From positions 62,001 through 126,000 of the forward strand of contig NZ_JAAOIX010000002.1 in the NCBI RefSeq assembly GCF_011440395.1: a DNA stretch of 64,000 bases, written 5' to 3'. Source of the DNA: Pseudomaricurvus alcaniphilus. Its GTDB lineage: Bacteria > Pseudomonadota > Gammaproteobacteria > Pseudomonadales > Cellvibrionaceae. Under the pieces are notes generated by a model. That model had not been told where the DNA came from and did not search any database. It saw nothing but the letters and a program-made list of their open reading frames with translations. A program made the position numbers and the translations under genes. Shown here piece after piece: positions 27,528-36,821 of the stretch. Position 1 is the stretch's first letter. Each line of letters opens with the position of its first letter.

Positions 27528-29111
27528 TCAGGCCTGGGAGCTCAACGGCTGCCTGTCATTGACCAGCGTCCGCTCCAGTTCCTCCAGGGATTTGCCGCTG
27601 GTTTCAGGCAGCAGCTTGATAATGATACCCACCCCAACCAGGGCAAACAGCCCATAGATCAGGAAGGTCATCGCATTGCCCAGGTAAGCCAGCTCCCAGG
27701 GAAAGATGAGTTGCACGGTAAAACTGACCGCGGAATTGATCAAGCCGACAAAGGATATGGCAACGCCCCGTACCCGGTTGGGAAACAGCTCCGAAAACAG
27801 CACCCACATCACCGGCCCGATGGACACCGCAAAACAGGCGACAAAACCGAGGATGCCGGCCAGAATCAGCGTGGCGTTCATGCTGATCGCGGCAGTCACC
27901 AGCTCCGACTCAAAGGGCTTGACCGCATCTTCCCCCAATGTCTCGGCCAATGCCGCGCGGAAACTGGTGTCACTGTTGAAGGTGACTGATTCAATGGCCC
28001 GCAGTTCCGTGCGATCGATCCCGGCGGGCAAGCTGGCAATGGCTTCCGGGGTGAGCGTATAGCTGGCGGAATGGAAACCGAAAGCCAGCACAAACATGCA
28101 AATCGCTATTCCGCTCACTCCAAAACTCAACAGCGGCTTGCGCCCGATTTTATCGATCAGCGCCAGCGCCACCAGGGTAAACAGCAGGTTCACCAGGCCC
28201 ACCAGTATGGCCTGCATAAACGACGCGTCGGTGCCGATACCGGACTGCTCAAAGATCATCGGCGCGTAGAAAAATACCGAGTTGATGCCGGTAATCTGTT
28301 GCAACACCGCCACGGAAATACCGATTACCATCACCAGGCGCATGGAGGGCTTGAGCAGTTCCCGGATGGATACCTTCGAGTGATCGGTCTGCCGGGCGAG
28401 ACTGTCGAGAATGGCGTCGAGGTCAGCCCGGGCCTGGGTGGCGCCGCAGGCGCGGGTCATAATTGCCAGCGCCTCGTCCTTGCGGCCCTGCATTATCAGC
28501 CACCTGGGGCTTTCCGGAACAAAACCCAGGCTCAGTAGATACAGCAGCGCCGGCAGCATTTCCAGGCCCAACATCCAGCGCCAGTTCCACTCGGTAAATT
28601 GCAACTGCAGGGCCCAACTGGCGTCGGACTGGCCGAGTTTTAAAATCAGGTAGTTGGTAAAAAAGGCGGTGGATATACCGACCACAATGTTGAGCTGGTT
28701 AAACGATACCATCAGGCCGCGGCGTTTCGACGGCGCGATTTCGGCGATGTACATGGGGGCTATAATCAGTGCCGCCCCCACCCCCAGGCCACCGATCATG
28801 CGCGCCACCACCAGCATAATAAACGACTGCGCCAGCGCCGATAAAACGGCTGAAACCAAAAACAGCAACGCGGCAATGGTCAGCACCGGCTTGCGGCCGA
28901 GGCGATCACTGATGGGGCCGGCCAGCATCATGGCGAAGGTAGCGCTGAGCGCCAGCGAGGCCACCGACCAACCCAGTTCAATTTTACTCAGGTCAAATTC
29001 CACTTCGATAAACTTGACCACGCCCGAAATAACCGACGCATCGAAGCCCATAAGAAAGCCGCCCAGGGCGACAATCAGCGCTACGCGCACACTATAAAAG
29101 ATAGAAGTCAT
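27528..29111 (-). CDS. Sugar-porter MFS transporter
   Basis: 527 residues, twelve predicted membrane segments. Sugar porter signatures are present: GGFLMGFDASVISG in helix 1, GPISDRLGRKPVL between helices 2 and 3, PESPRWL after helix 6, and DKIGRKPLL in the second half. An enlarged loop of about 65 residues lies between helices 9 and 10. The family imports monosaccharides by proton symport. Set 44 bases from the exported GH3, it most likely takes up the glucose released by that enzyme in the periplasm. Glucose rather than another hexose is inferred from context. Confidence 0.92.
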   Translation of the reverse strand: MTSIFYSVRVALIVALGGFLMGFDASVISGVVKFIEVEFDLSKIELGWSVASLALSATFAMMLAGPISDRLGRKPVLTIAALLFLVSAVLSALAQSFIMLVVARMIGGLGVGAALIIAPMYIAEIAPSKRRGLMVSFNQLNIVVGISTAFFTNYLILKLGQSDASWALQLQFTEWNWRWMLGLEMLPALLYLLSLGFVPESPRWLIMQGRKDEALAIMTRACGATQARADLDAILDSLARQTDHSKVSIRELLKPSMRLVMVIGISVAVLQQITGINSVFFYAPMIFEQSGIGTDASFMQAILVGLVNLLFTLVALALIDKIGRKPLLSFGVSGIAICMFVLAFGFHSASYTLTPEAIASLPAGIDRTELRAIESVTFNSDTSFRAALAETLGEDAVKPFESELVTAAISMNATLILAGILGFVACFAVSIGPVMWVLFSELFPNRVRGVAISFVGLINSAVSFTVQLIFPWELAYLGNAMTFLIYGLFALVGVGIIIKLLPETSGKSLEELERTLVNDRQPLSSQA

Positions 29112-29155
29112 TCGGGTTCACTGTTTTCATTAGCAGGGCTATCCAATCATTATTT

Positions 29156-31498
29156 TCAGGGCAGTAATACTGTCTCGCCCAACAGTTCAAATTGCGTTGC
29201 CAGTTCGGCCTCGGAGCTGCCACCGATCCAGACATGAAACTGGCCCGGCTCCACCACCTTTTGCATCTTGCGGTTGTAAAACGCCAGCTCCTCGCTGGTC
29301 AGGGTAAAACCAACCCGCCGCGCCTCACCCGGCTGCAAGCGCACCCGCTGGAAGCCTTTCAGCTCCCGCACCGGACGGGTAACATTGCCCACCAGGTCGC
29401 GCAAATACAGCTGCACGATTTCCTCGGCCTCCATCTTGCCGGTGTTGGTCAACAGGGCGGACACCTGAATGTCACTGCCGACGTGGGGCCGCTCGCTGGA
29501 AATACGGATATCGCTGTAGGCGAACTCGGTATAGGACAAACCAAAACCAAAAGGAAACAGCGGTTTATAGCCAGCGTCCAGGTAGAAGGAGGTCATGCCG
29601 AGGGAGGTTTGCGGCGCCTTGGCATCAATGTCGTCGATATGGGCAATGGTGTCGTCCGAGGGCGGCTTGCCGGTATTCTTGTGGCTGTAGTAGATGGGTA
29701 TCTGGCCGACGGTGTTGGGAAAGGTCACCGGCAACTTGCCGGATGGGCTGTGCTTGCCCAGCAGGATATCGGCGATGGCCGGGCCGCCCATGGTACCCGG
29801 GTGCCAGCTGTAGAGAATGGCGTCCACCTTGTCGACGATGTCGGTCAAGGTCAGGGGGCGACCGGCCATAACCACCAGGATCAGCGGCTTGCCAGTTGCC
29901 GCCAGCGCCTCGATCAACTGCTGCTGGTAACCCGGCAGGCGAATGTCGGCGCGGGAGTGCGCTTCGCCGGACAGTATCGCCTCTTCTCCCAATGCCAGCA
30001 CCACCGCGTCGGCGGCCTCGGCCAGGGCTATGGCCTCGGCAAATTCGGCCCGCGACTTGCTGCGGGTATTGACCAGGCCGCGGGCAAAGTTCACTTTGAC
30101 CTTGTTGCCGACGGCATCGCGCAAGGCCTGCAGCAGGGTCACACTGTCTTCCGCCTGGCCGTCAAAAATCCAGGTGCCCAACTGCTCATAGGGGTCGTCC
30201 GCCAGCGGCCCGATCAGCGCCAGTGTATTCAGCTTGCCGCTGTTAAGGGGTAAAACCCGATTGCGATTTTGCAGCATGACCACACTCTGCCGCGCCGCCT
30301 GCCGGGCCGCCTCGCGGTGCTGCTGATTGACCAGCGCCGGAAAGTCGGTGGGCTCAGTGTGGGAGTTGTCAAACAGGCCGAGCCGGGCTTTGATGCGCAG
30401 AATGCTGGTCACCATGCGGTCTATTTCCCGCTCGTCGATGCGGCCTTCGGCGACCAGCGCCGGCAAATGATCAGCGTAGGTGGTACTGACCATCTCCATA
30501 TCGACACCGGCATTGGCCGCCTCATAAGCGGCCTCTTTGTCATTGGCGGTAAAGCCGTGCACGCTCAGCTGGCGAATGGATTCCCAATCGCTGACCACAA
30601 AGCCCTTATAACCCCATTCCTGTCGCAGGATTTGCTTCATCAGGAATTCGTTGCCCGAGGCCGGCACGCCATTCAGGTCACTGAACGAGGCCATAAAGGT
30701 GGCCACGCCGGCGTCCGCCGCCGCCTGAAAGGGCGGCAGATAGACATTGCGCAGTTCATTTTCCGGAATATTGGCGGTGTTGTAGTCGCGCCCCCCCTCC
30801 GTGGCCCCATAACCGGCAAAGTGCTTGGCACAGGCAGCGATGGTGCCCTTGCCGGCGAGGTCATCGCCCTGGAAGCCCTGCACCATGGCGGCACCAAGTA
30901 CGCTGGCCAGCCAGGGATCCTCCCCCAGGCTCTCGGCAATGCGCCCCCAGCGGGGGTCCCGGGTGACATCGATCATCGGCGCAAAGGTCCAGTTGACCCC
31001 GGTACTGGCAGCTTCGAGGGCGGCGATTCTGGCACCTTCGCGAACCACTGCCGGGTTCCAGCTGGCGGCCTGCCCCAGCGGAATCGGGAAAATGGTGCGA
31101 AAGCCGTGAATGACATCACGCCCGACCAGCAGGGGTATCCCCAGGCGACTTTCTTCCCGGGCAATACGCTGTAATTCATTGATATTTTCTGTGTTAACAT
31201 CATTGAGGATGGAGCCGACCCGGCCCTCGGCCACGGCGCGCTTGAGCTCAGCGCCGCCAGAGCCGCTGAGCTGGCTCATCTGGCCAATTTTTTCCGCCAG
31301 AGTCATGCGAGCAACCAGCTCACCAATGCGCTGCTCTATGGCGACCGGCAAATTGTCGAGGTTTTTGCTGCCTGCCTGTTCAACCATTTTACTGCTTGCT
31401 TGAATAGTGTCCGCCTGAGCGCCAGCTACAGCCATAGTGATCGTTCCCGAAATAACAAATAACAACAGATAATGGGTAAGGGTTTGCGGTGACAACAT
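29156..31498 (-). CDS. GH3 beta-glucosidase, exported
   Basis: 780 residues from the ATG at 31496-31498. This start is chosen because GGGGGA lies about 9 bases upstream and the signal peptide then begins at once (LLLFVISGTITMAVAGAQA). An earlier in-frame codon would add 34 unlikely residues. GH3 domains: KHFAGYGATEGGRDYN, nucleophile Asp in GFVVSDWESI, the alpha/beta sandwich with LALIGPLADDP, and a fibronectin-III-like C-terminus (ELKGFQRVRLQPGEARRVGFTL). Periplasmic exo-beta-glucosidase that would turn laminari-oligosaccharides into glucose for the adjacent sugar porter. Divergent from the LytS-type kinase gene. Confidence 0.94.
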   Translation of the reverse strand: MLSPQTLTHYLLLFVISGTITMAVAGAQADTIQASSKMVEQAGSKNLDNLPVAIEQRIGELVARMTLAEKIGQMSQLSGSGGAELKRAVAEGRVGSILNDVNTENINELQRIAREESRLGIPLLVGRDVIHGFRTIFPIPLGQAASWNPAVVREGARIAALEAASTGVNWTFAPMIDVTRDPRWGRIAESLGEDPWLASVLGAAMVQGFQGDDLAGKGTIAACAKHFAGYGATEGGRDYNTANIPENELRNVYLPPFQAAADAGVATFMASFSDLNGVPASGNEFLMKQILRQEWGYKGFVVSDWESIRQLSVHGFTANDKEAAYEAANAGVDMEMVSTTYADHLPALVAEGRIDEREIDRMVTSILRIKARLGLFDNSHTEPTDFPALVNQQHREAARQAARQSVVMLQNRNRVLPLNSGKLNTLALIGPLADDPYEQLGTWIFDGQAEDSVTLLQALRDAVGNKVKVNFARGLVNTRSKSRAEFAEAIALAEAADAVVLALGEEAILSGEAHSRADIRLPGYQQQLIEALAATGKPLILVVMAGRPLTLTDIVDKVDAILYSWHPGTMGGPAIADILLGKHSPSGKLPVTFPNTVGQIPIYYSHKNTGKPPSDDTIAHIDDIDAKAPQTSLGMTSFYLDAGYKPLFPFGFGLSYTEFAYSDIRISSERPHVGSDIQVSALLTNTGKMEAEEIVQLYLRDLVGNVTRPVRELKGFQRVRLQPGEARRVGFTLTSEELAFYNRKMQKVVEPGQFHVWIGGSSEAELATQFELLGETVLLP

Positions 31499-31915
31499 GT
31501 TTGTTTTTCCCCCGGTGCAGCCGGTGAAGCCAGGACTGGCGGCTCCGCGCGGGCCACGCTCACCCTGCAAATCCCGCCCTGCAGGTGTTGCGGCTGCCAC
31601 TGTGAGGCCAGCTGGTTATCGGCCGCAGCCATCTCCGCTCGAACCATCTCCGTTCGAACCATCTCCGTTCGAACCAGTCCCGCGGCCAGCGCACGACCGA
31701 CATCTGCCGATATTCCACTATTCGGCTACCGAGCTCAAACAGCATGCGATATGAGGGACTGTCGGTGAGACAAGCTGGCGGCGGTGTTAAATGTCGCCGC
31801 TCAAATTCCGGTATGATGGCTGGCGGAAAATCGATCCGGCGATACGCCGGCTGCGTACCCCTGACGGGTAGTTCCCGTTTAAAACAATAATCAGACCAAT
31901 GGCAGGGACAAGGCT
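31499..31915. promoter_or_regulatory. Divergent control region between GH3 and sensor kinase
   Basis: 417 bases without a supported gene. It carries a three-copy 15-base repeat at 31631-31675 and must hold the promoters of both flanking genes. Open frames here reflect the repeat (runs of S-P-F-E-P) and are not real genes. Confidence 0.4.
31631..31675. repeat. Three-copy 15-bp tandem repeat
   Basis: Units ATCTCCGYTCGAACC at 31631-31645, 31646-31660 and 31661-31675; the first differs by one base. Each contains the near-palindrome TTCGAA. It sits midway between the divergent GH3 and kinase genes. Confidence 0.88.
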
Positions 31916-33049
31916 TTGACAACAACGACAGCGCGGTTTATCGATAGCGTCCGCAGCAGTCGCCGCAAACAGTTTTGGCTGTTGCAGGGCGCGGGCTGGT
32001 TTGGCCTGTGCTTTATTACCTTTTTCAGCCTGACCCTCTGGTACGACCAGCTCGACTGGCCCTACCTGGCGCATATATTCCTGCAGGCACTGCTGGGGCT
32101 GCTGTTATCACTGCCGCTGCACCTGCTGTATCAAGCCCTCTGGGGCAAGCCGATACTGCTCCAACTGCTGCTCGACAGCGCCGCTGTAGCCATCACAGCC
32201 GCGCTGTGGACCGCGCTGAGGCTGGTCACATTCTACTGGCTAACCCGGGAGCCAAACCTCCTGCAGGACTTTGGCGGCTGGTACTTTGGCTCGCTGATGA
32301 TCTTCCTGTGCTGGTCAGCCATTTATTTCAGCATCCGCTTTTACCTGCTGTTTCAGTCCGAGCACGACCACCTGATAGAAACAGAAGCCTGGGCTGAAAG
32401 CGAAAAGTGGAAGCGGCTGGAGGCGGAGTCAGCGGCCAGGGAATCGCAGCTGAAAATGTTGCGCTATCAACTGACCCCGCACTTTCTCTTTAATACCCTC
32501 AATGCCATAGCCGCCCTGGTGCAGGTTCAACAGTCGGACGACGCCCACAAAATGATCGTCAACCTGAGCAATTTCCTGCGCTTGTCGCTGGATCACAACC
32601 CCACCGCGAAAATTACCGTGGAGCAGGAGATTGCAGCGCTGATGCTGTACCTGAATATTGAAAAGGCCCGCTTTGGGGAGCGCTTGCACATCGATCTCGA
32701 CGTCGCGGAAACAGCCAAACAGGCCCTGGTGCCCAGCCTGCTGTACCAGCCACTGGTGGAAAACTCCATCAAGTACGCCATTGCCATGAACGAGGACGGC
32801 GGCACGATTCGGGTGTCGGCCCGAGACAGCGGCGAGCAATTGCTGCTCGAAGTAGAGGACACCGGGCCACAACTGCAGGCCAGTGGTGCCAAACCCCTGA
32901 GCGGCCGTAAAATAGGCTTGCAAAATACCATTGAGCGGCTGAATGGCTTTTACGGCAAGCAAAACTACCGCTTTGACATGCAACCGCTGGCACCTTCCGG
33001 CCTCAAGATCAGCATTGCCATTCCCCTGGAAGAATTCCCAGACTATTAA
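31916..33049 (+). CDS. LytS/YehU-type membrane sensor histidine kinase
   Basis: 377 residues from a TTG start; the nearby ATG at 31899 hits a stop after six codons. Four hydrophobic segments fill residues 15-145, followed by a short coiled region. The His_kinase domain (PF06580) has the phospho-acceptor His in LTPHFLFNTLNAIAAL, and an HATPase domain has YQPLVENSIKYAI and GGTIRVSARD. It pairs with the LytTR regulator 28 bases downstream. The membrane part has no known ligand domain, so the signal is unknown. Being divergent from the glucan GH3 gene, the pair could control this locus. Confidence 0.92.
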   Translation: MTTTTARFIDSVRSSRRKQFWLLQGAGWFGLCFITFFSLTLWYDQLDWPYLAHIFLQALLGLLLSLPLHLLYQALWGKPILLQLLLDSAAVAITAALWTALRLVTFYWLTREPNLLQDFGGWYFGSLMIFLCWSAIYFSIRFYLLFQSEHDHLIETEAWAESEKWKRLEAESAARESQLKMLRYQLTPHFLFNTLNAIAALVQVQQSDDAHKMIVNLSNFLRLSLDHNPTAKITVEQEIAALMLYLNIEKARFGERLHIDLDVAETAKQALVPSLLYQPLVENSIKYAIAMNEDGGTIRVSARDSGEQLLLEVEDTGPQLQASGAKPLSGRKIGLQNTIERLNGFYGKQNYRFDMQPLAPSGLKISIAIPLEEFPDY

Positions 33050-33077
33050 CCGCAGCGCCAAAGAGAGGAAGATTTGA

Positions 33078-33902
33078 GTGGACAGATTAAAAACCATTAT
33101 CGTCGACGACGAACCCCTCGCCCGTCGCCTGCTCAAGACCTACCTGCAGGAGCACCCCCAAATCGATCTGGTTGCGGAGTGCCAGAACGGCCGTGAAGCC
33201 ATCAACGCGGCGCAGCAAATGGAGCCGGATTTGATGTTTGTCGACATTCAAATGCCCGGTATCAATGGCTTCGAAGTGGTCAAGCGCCTGCAGTCCGACG
33301 TGATGCCGATGATCGTTTTCTGCACCGCCTATGAAAAGTACGCCCTCGACGCCTTTGATATCAACGCGGTGGACTACATTTTAAAACCCATGGACCGCGA
33401 GCGCGTGGAGAGGTCGGTGATGCGCAGCCTGGAGCGCCACAAGAACGTGGATGCAACCGCCTCCAAGACGCCCATTCTCGGCGCCCTGGAAATGATCGCC
33501 GAGAAGGTTGCTGCGGATTTATCCGGCGCCGGGCCCGCCGAAGAAAAGGAGCAGGCGGAGGCCAACCTGAGCCGCAAACTGGCTATCAAGGACCGCGACC
33601 TGATCACCATGGTGGACCAGGAGGATATTGACTGGGTCGATGCCGCGGGGGACTATATGTGCATTCACGTAGCCGGCGACACTCATATTATGCGCGCCAC
33701 CCTCAAGCACCTGCTGGGGCAACTGGATAGCAGTATCTTCAAACAGGTGCACCGCTCCACCATCGTCAATGTCAACCGCATCCAGAAAATCACTCCCTGC
33801 AGCAAAGGGGAGTATTTACTCCACATCGGCGCTGATGCGCAAATCAAGGTGAGCCGCAATTACCGCACCGCAATCAAGCAATATATCGAGAAATTTGGCT
33901 AG
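33078..33902 (+). CDS. LytTR-family response regulator
   Basis: 274 residues from a GTG at 33078, with AAGAGAGGAAG upstream as ribosome site. The receiver domain (1-120) has acidic pocket D10-D11 and phospho-acceptor D56 in FVDIQMPG, ending DYILKP. A variable linker holds an acidic AEEKEQAEANL stretch. The LytTR DNA-binding domain (about 172-274) carries DIDWVDAAGDYMCIHV and FKQVHRSTIVNVNRI. Partner of the upstream kinase. LytTR proteins bind 9-base direct repeats; the ACAGGTA repeats downstream at 34139-34197 are a candidate target. Confidence 0.94.
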   Translation: MDRLKTIIVDDEPLARRLLKTYLQEHPQIDLVAECQNGREAINAAQQMEPDLMFVDIQMPGINGFEVVKRLQSDVMPMIVFCTAYEKYALDAFDINAVDYILKPMDRERVERSVMRSLERHKNVDATASKTPILGALEMIAEKVAADLSGAGPAEEKEQAEANLSRKLAIKDRDLITMVDQEDIDWVDAAGDYMCIHVAGDTHIMRATLKHLLGQLDSSIFKQVHRSTIVNVNRIQKITPCSKGEYLLHIGADAQIKVSRNYRTAIKQYIEKFG

Positions 33903-34349
33903 CTCCGCGGCCTTAGCTGCCAACTCTTTAGCGCGAACCAGCTGGTTTCACAGCGGTCTTAACCAGTACGCTGTTGAAATGTATTACAATAACCAGGCTG
34001 AGCGTGTTATTTTCCACCTGACAGTGAATATCACGCCAGACACTACCGCTGCCGGAGGAACTGGCGACAAATCCGGCGCTTGTCAGATGAATATTTAAGC
34101 AATTGTGGCTGTTTAACCTATTCTAAATACAGGCGTAAACAGGTACCGGTTGTTTTACAGGTAAGGATTGTTGTAGGTATATAAGCGTAAACAGGTAAAG
34201 GGTATTCGTGAGCGGCGCATGGGCGCGCCAGCCCACGTGGTACTGGCTGCTCGCCGGGATCTATGCGTTTTGAATTTAACCGCATCTACCGGGTAGTAGG
34301 GCTAGCAAAAGGGACTCGTGTCGACCAATTCACTAAAAGGAAGTTTTTC
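33903..34349. promoter_or_regulatory. Intergenic region with ACAGGTA direct repeats
   Basis: 447 bases before the binding-protein gene, with no convincing gene. A 13-base direct repeat GCGTAAACAGGTA occurs at 34133-34145 and 34185-34197, and ACAGGTA occurs a third time at 34157-34163. This resembles the direct-repeat architecture of LytTR sites. A ribosome site AAAAGGAAG precedes the ATG at 34350. Confidence 0.45.
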
Positions 34350-35393
34350 ATGCCAGCTTTGTTAGCGCGCTACAGGCCAGTGCTCGCTGCCAGCCTGGCC
34401 ATTCTCGGTGTGCTGGCAACGGGCTTTGCCCTCGCCCCCCTGCTAACTGGCCTTGACCCCCAACTTGCCGGCAGTATTGCCGGGACCACTGCGGCGCAGC
34501 GCGAAGTCAGAATCGCCGTCTCCCACACACCGCTGTCAACCCCGGTGATCCTTGCCCAGCAACTGGGTTTCTTCAAAGACGCGGGGGTCGATGTTCGGCT
34601 GATCGAATACAATGGCGGCGATCTTACCTTTGACGCCATGATCAATGGCGAGGTCGACCTCGCTACCTCCTCCGATTCCGTCGTGGTCTTCAACAGTTTC
34701 AAGCACCGGGACTTTGTCCTGCTCGGCACGTTCGTGCACTCCGACAATGATATCAAGATCATTACCCGCAACAGCCGCCAGATCACCTCCGCCCGGGACC
34801 TTGCGGGAACAACGGCGGCGGTAATTAAGGGCAGTGCCAGCGAGTACTTCCTAAGCACCTTCCTCACCATCGAGGGCATCGTCCCCGACCAGGTTACCAC
34901 TGTCGACAAAAGCGCCGGGGAAATGCACAAGGCGCTCAAATCCGGTGAAGTCGACAGTATTGTCGTATGGGAGCCCTTCGCCTACCGGATCCTGCAGCAA
35001 GAGCAACAATCGGTCGCACCGCTCGACACCAAGGCGCTTTACAGCCTGACGTTTAATTTGGTCTCCTCCCGCAGCTTTGCCGATGACAACCAGCAACTGA
35101 TCAGCAATATACTGCGCGCCATTCGCACCGCCAACCGGTTTATTTACGCCGAGCCGGAAAAGTCCAAAGACATCATCCAGGCCTACCTGCAGCTGGACAA
35201 GCAGTTTGTGGATTGGCTGTGGAGCGACTACCTTTTCAGCCTGACGCTGAACGAATCCCTGGTGTTGACCCTGGAGGAGCAGGCCAACTGGGCGATCAAC
35301 AGCGGGTTACTGGATGAACAACAGGCACCTGATTTCAGGCTGGTCATTGACTCCCGGGCCTACGATCGTATGAAGCGGGACCTGCGCGATTAG
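34350..35393 (+). CDS. NMT1/SsuA-like periplasmic substrate-binding protein, orphan
   Basis: 347 residues from the ATG at 34350 (ribosome site AAAAGGAAG); the longer frame from 34263 lacks a site. The N-terminus is a hydrophobic export signal or anchor. The mature part fits the NMT1/THI5-like fold used for nitrate, sulfonate, taurine or thiamine-precursor uptake: EVRIAVSHTPLSTPVILAQ, GFFKDAGVDVRLIEYNGG, INGEVDLATSSDS and VDSIVVWEPF. No ABC permease or ATPase gene is near. It is followed after 38 bases by a diguanylate cyclase, so it more likely acts as a periplasmic sensor than in transport. Ligand unknown. Confidence 0.85.
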   Translation: MPALLARYRPVLAASLAILGVLATGFALAPLLTGLDPQLAGSIAGTTAAQREVRIAVSHTPLSTPVILAQQLGFFKDAGVDVRLIEYNGGDLTFDAMINGEVDLATSSDSVVVFNSFKHRDFVLLGTFVHSDNDIKIITRNSRQITSARDLAGTTAAVIKGSASEYFLSTFLTIEGIVPDQVTTVDKSAGEMHKALKSGEVDSIVVWEPFAYRILQQEQQSVAPLDTKALYSLTFNLVSSRSFADDNQQLISNILRAIRTANRFIYAEPEKSKDIIQAYLQLDKQFVDWLWSDYLFSLTLNESLVLTLEEQANWAINSGLLDEQQAPDFRLVIDSRAYDRMKRDLRD

Positions 35394-35431
35394 CTCCCGA
35401 CACATTGCAACCCTATACAGCAGAATTTACC

Positions 35432-36727
35432 ATGAGCTTGAAGTCTAAACTCTACATCATCGCCCTACTCGCCGTCGGCCTCGCCATCGTTTGTGCAGCG
35501 TTTATAAATGCCACCAAACGCAATGAGAACACGCTGATTCTCCACACCGAGTATGTCGAGAGCGTGCTGCAGACCACTGACAACCTGCAAGCCGCATTGC
35601 GCGAGTACGGACTGGCATCCACCCCGGCCAATGCCGAGCACTGGCTCTCGCTGCACAGTACCCTGCAACAATACCTGGACAATCCACCGCAAGTTTCGAT
35701 CAATATGCAGCCCTACCTGAGCTCCGCCCTTGCCTTGAATAAAACGGCGCACACTCTGTTCCAGCGCCTGCTCACCATCGATGACACTCTGTCCAGCGCC
35801 AACTCCGACCCGCAATTACTGGCCAATGCCAAAAAAGCACTTGGCAACCGGCTCTACCTGACCTTAAACCTGATCAGTGACGAGAGCCTGAACCTGTCCT
35901 TCGGTGCCCTGCTGGACTTCAAACGCAAATCCAGCAATATCAACCAGGCCTTGAAGGCATCGGTTTTCACCGTCAGCATTCTCAATGTGCTGATTGCCTT
36001 GTATTTTGTCTACACCTTTTCCGGTCGCATGAATCAACTGCTAAGCCTGGTGCAGGGTGTCGCCAGCGGCGACCTGGACACCAGGGCACTGGCCTCCGGC
36101 AAAGACGAATTGGCCAAGCTGGCGGTACAGTTCAACAACATGACCAGTAAACTGCAGGAGAGCATGGTCGCGCGCACGGAGCTGGAGCAGATGATTGACC
36201 AGGCCACCGCTGAACTGGAAGCGCAAAAACAAAAATTACACCAGATGGCGCACTACGATTCCCTTACCGAAATTGGCAACCGGGCGCTGTTTAACAGCAC
36301 CCTGGAACACGCCTTCAAGCGCGCGCAACGCAGCGCCGCCAAACTCGCCGTGCTGTATATCGATATCGATGGTTTCAAACTCATCAACGACAACCACGGC
36401 CACAATATCGGCGACGAGGTACTGAAACTGGTCGCTCGGAAATTCACCTCGACAATCCGTGCCAGCGACGTTATTGCCCGCCTCGGCGGGGATGAATTTG
36501 CCATCATTATGGAAGAGCTCAAGGGTCGGGAGGATGCCGAGACCCTGGCGTCCAAACTCCGACTCCGCCTGGCCGCTCCGCAGAAGATCAGGGATCACAT
36601 AATCAATATCGACGTCAGCATCGGCATCGCCCTGTACCCGGATGACGCCGCCTCCATCGAGGATCTTATCCGCAGCGCCGACAGCCACATGTACACGGTC
36701 AAGCACAGCAGTAGAGCTTACAGCTGA
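35432..36727 (+). CDS. Membrane diguanylate cyclase (HAMP-GGDEF)
   Basis: 431 residues from the ATG at 35432; the TTG 27 bases earlier is less likely. Membrane helix at about 5-24, a periplasmic helical sensor region to about 178, a second helix (about 180-200), and a HAMP linker with a coiled coil (residues 200-275). The GGDEF domain follows with YIDIDGFKLINDNHG and RLGGDEFAII. The product-inhibition site RxxD is kept as RASD five residues before GGDEF. It should make cyclic di-GMP. Close coupling to the upstream binding protein suggests that protein delivers the signal to the periplasmic region. Confidence 0.93.
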   Translation: MSLKSKLYIIALLAVGLAIVCAAFINATKRNENTLILHTEYVESVLQTTDNLQAALREYGLASTPANAEHWLSLHSTLQQYLDNPPQVSINMQPYLSSALALNKTAHTLFQRLLTIDDTLSSANSDPQLLANAKKALGNRLYLTLNLISDESLNLSFGALLDFKRKSSNINQALKASVFTVSILNVLIALYFVYTFSGRMNQLLSLVQGVASGDLDTRALASGKDELAKLAVQFNNMTSKLQESMVARTELEQMIDQATAELEAQKQKLHQMAHYDSLTEIGNRALFNSTLEHAFKRAQRSAAKLAVLYIDIDGFKLINDNHGHNIGDEVLKLVARKFTSTIRASDVIARLGGDEFAIIMEELKGREDAETLASKLRLRLAAPQKIRDHIINIDVSIGIALYPDDAASIEDLIRSADSHMYTVKHSSRAYS

Positions 36728-36736
36728 ATTCAGCTG
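36721..36736. repeat. Perfect 16-bp palindrome at cyclase stop
   Basis: CAGCTGAATTCAGCTG spans the stop codon of the cyclase gene. It lies between convergent genes and could form a small hairpin in transcripts of either strand. There is no T tract, so a terminator role is uncertain. Confidence 0.5.
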
Positions 36737-36821
36737 CCAGCGCCGCCCCTGAGCCACTGCGAATATAGCACCGTATTGTCTGGCGAGGTGCACCGACGCA
36801 GTACCGTGGCCTGCAGCCGGG

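Noticed and set aside
29192-31174. Long plus-strand frames opposite the exported GH3 gene
   Set aside because: Antisense shadows; the GH3 catalytic motifs are on the minus strand.
33895-34098. 67-codon frame after the LytTR regulator
   Set aside because: No recognisable family and no good ribosome site; it starts inside the regulator's end.
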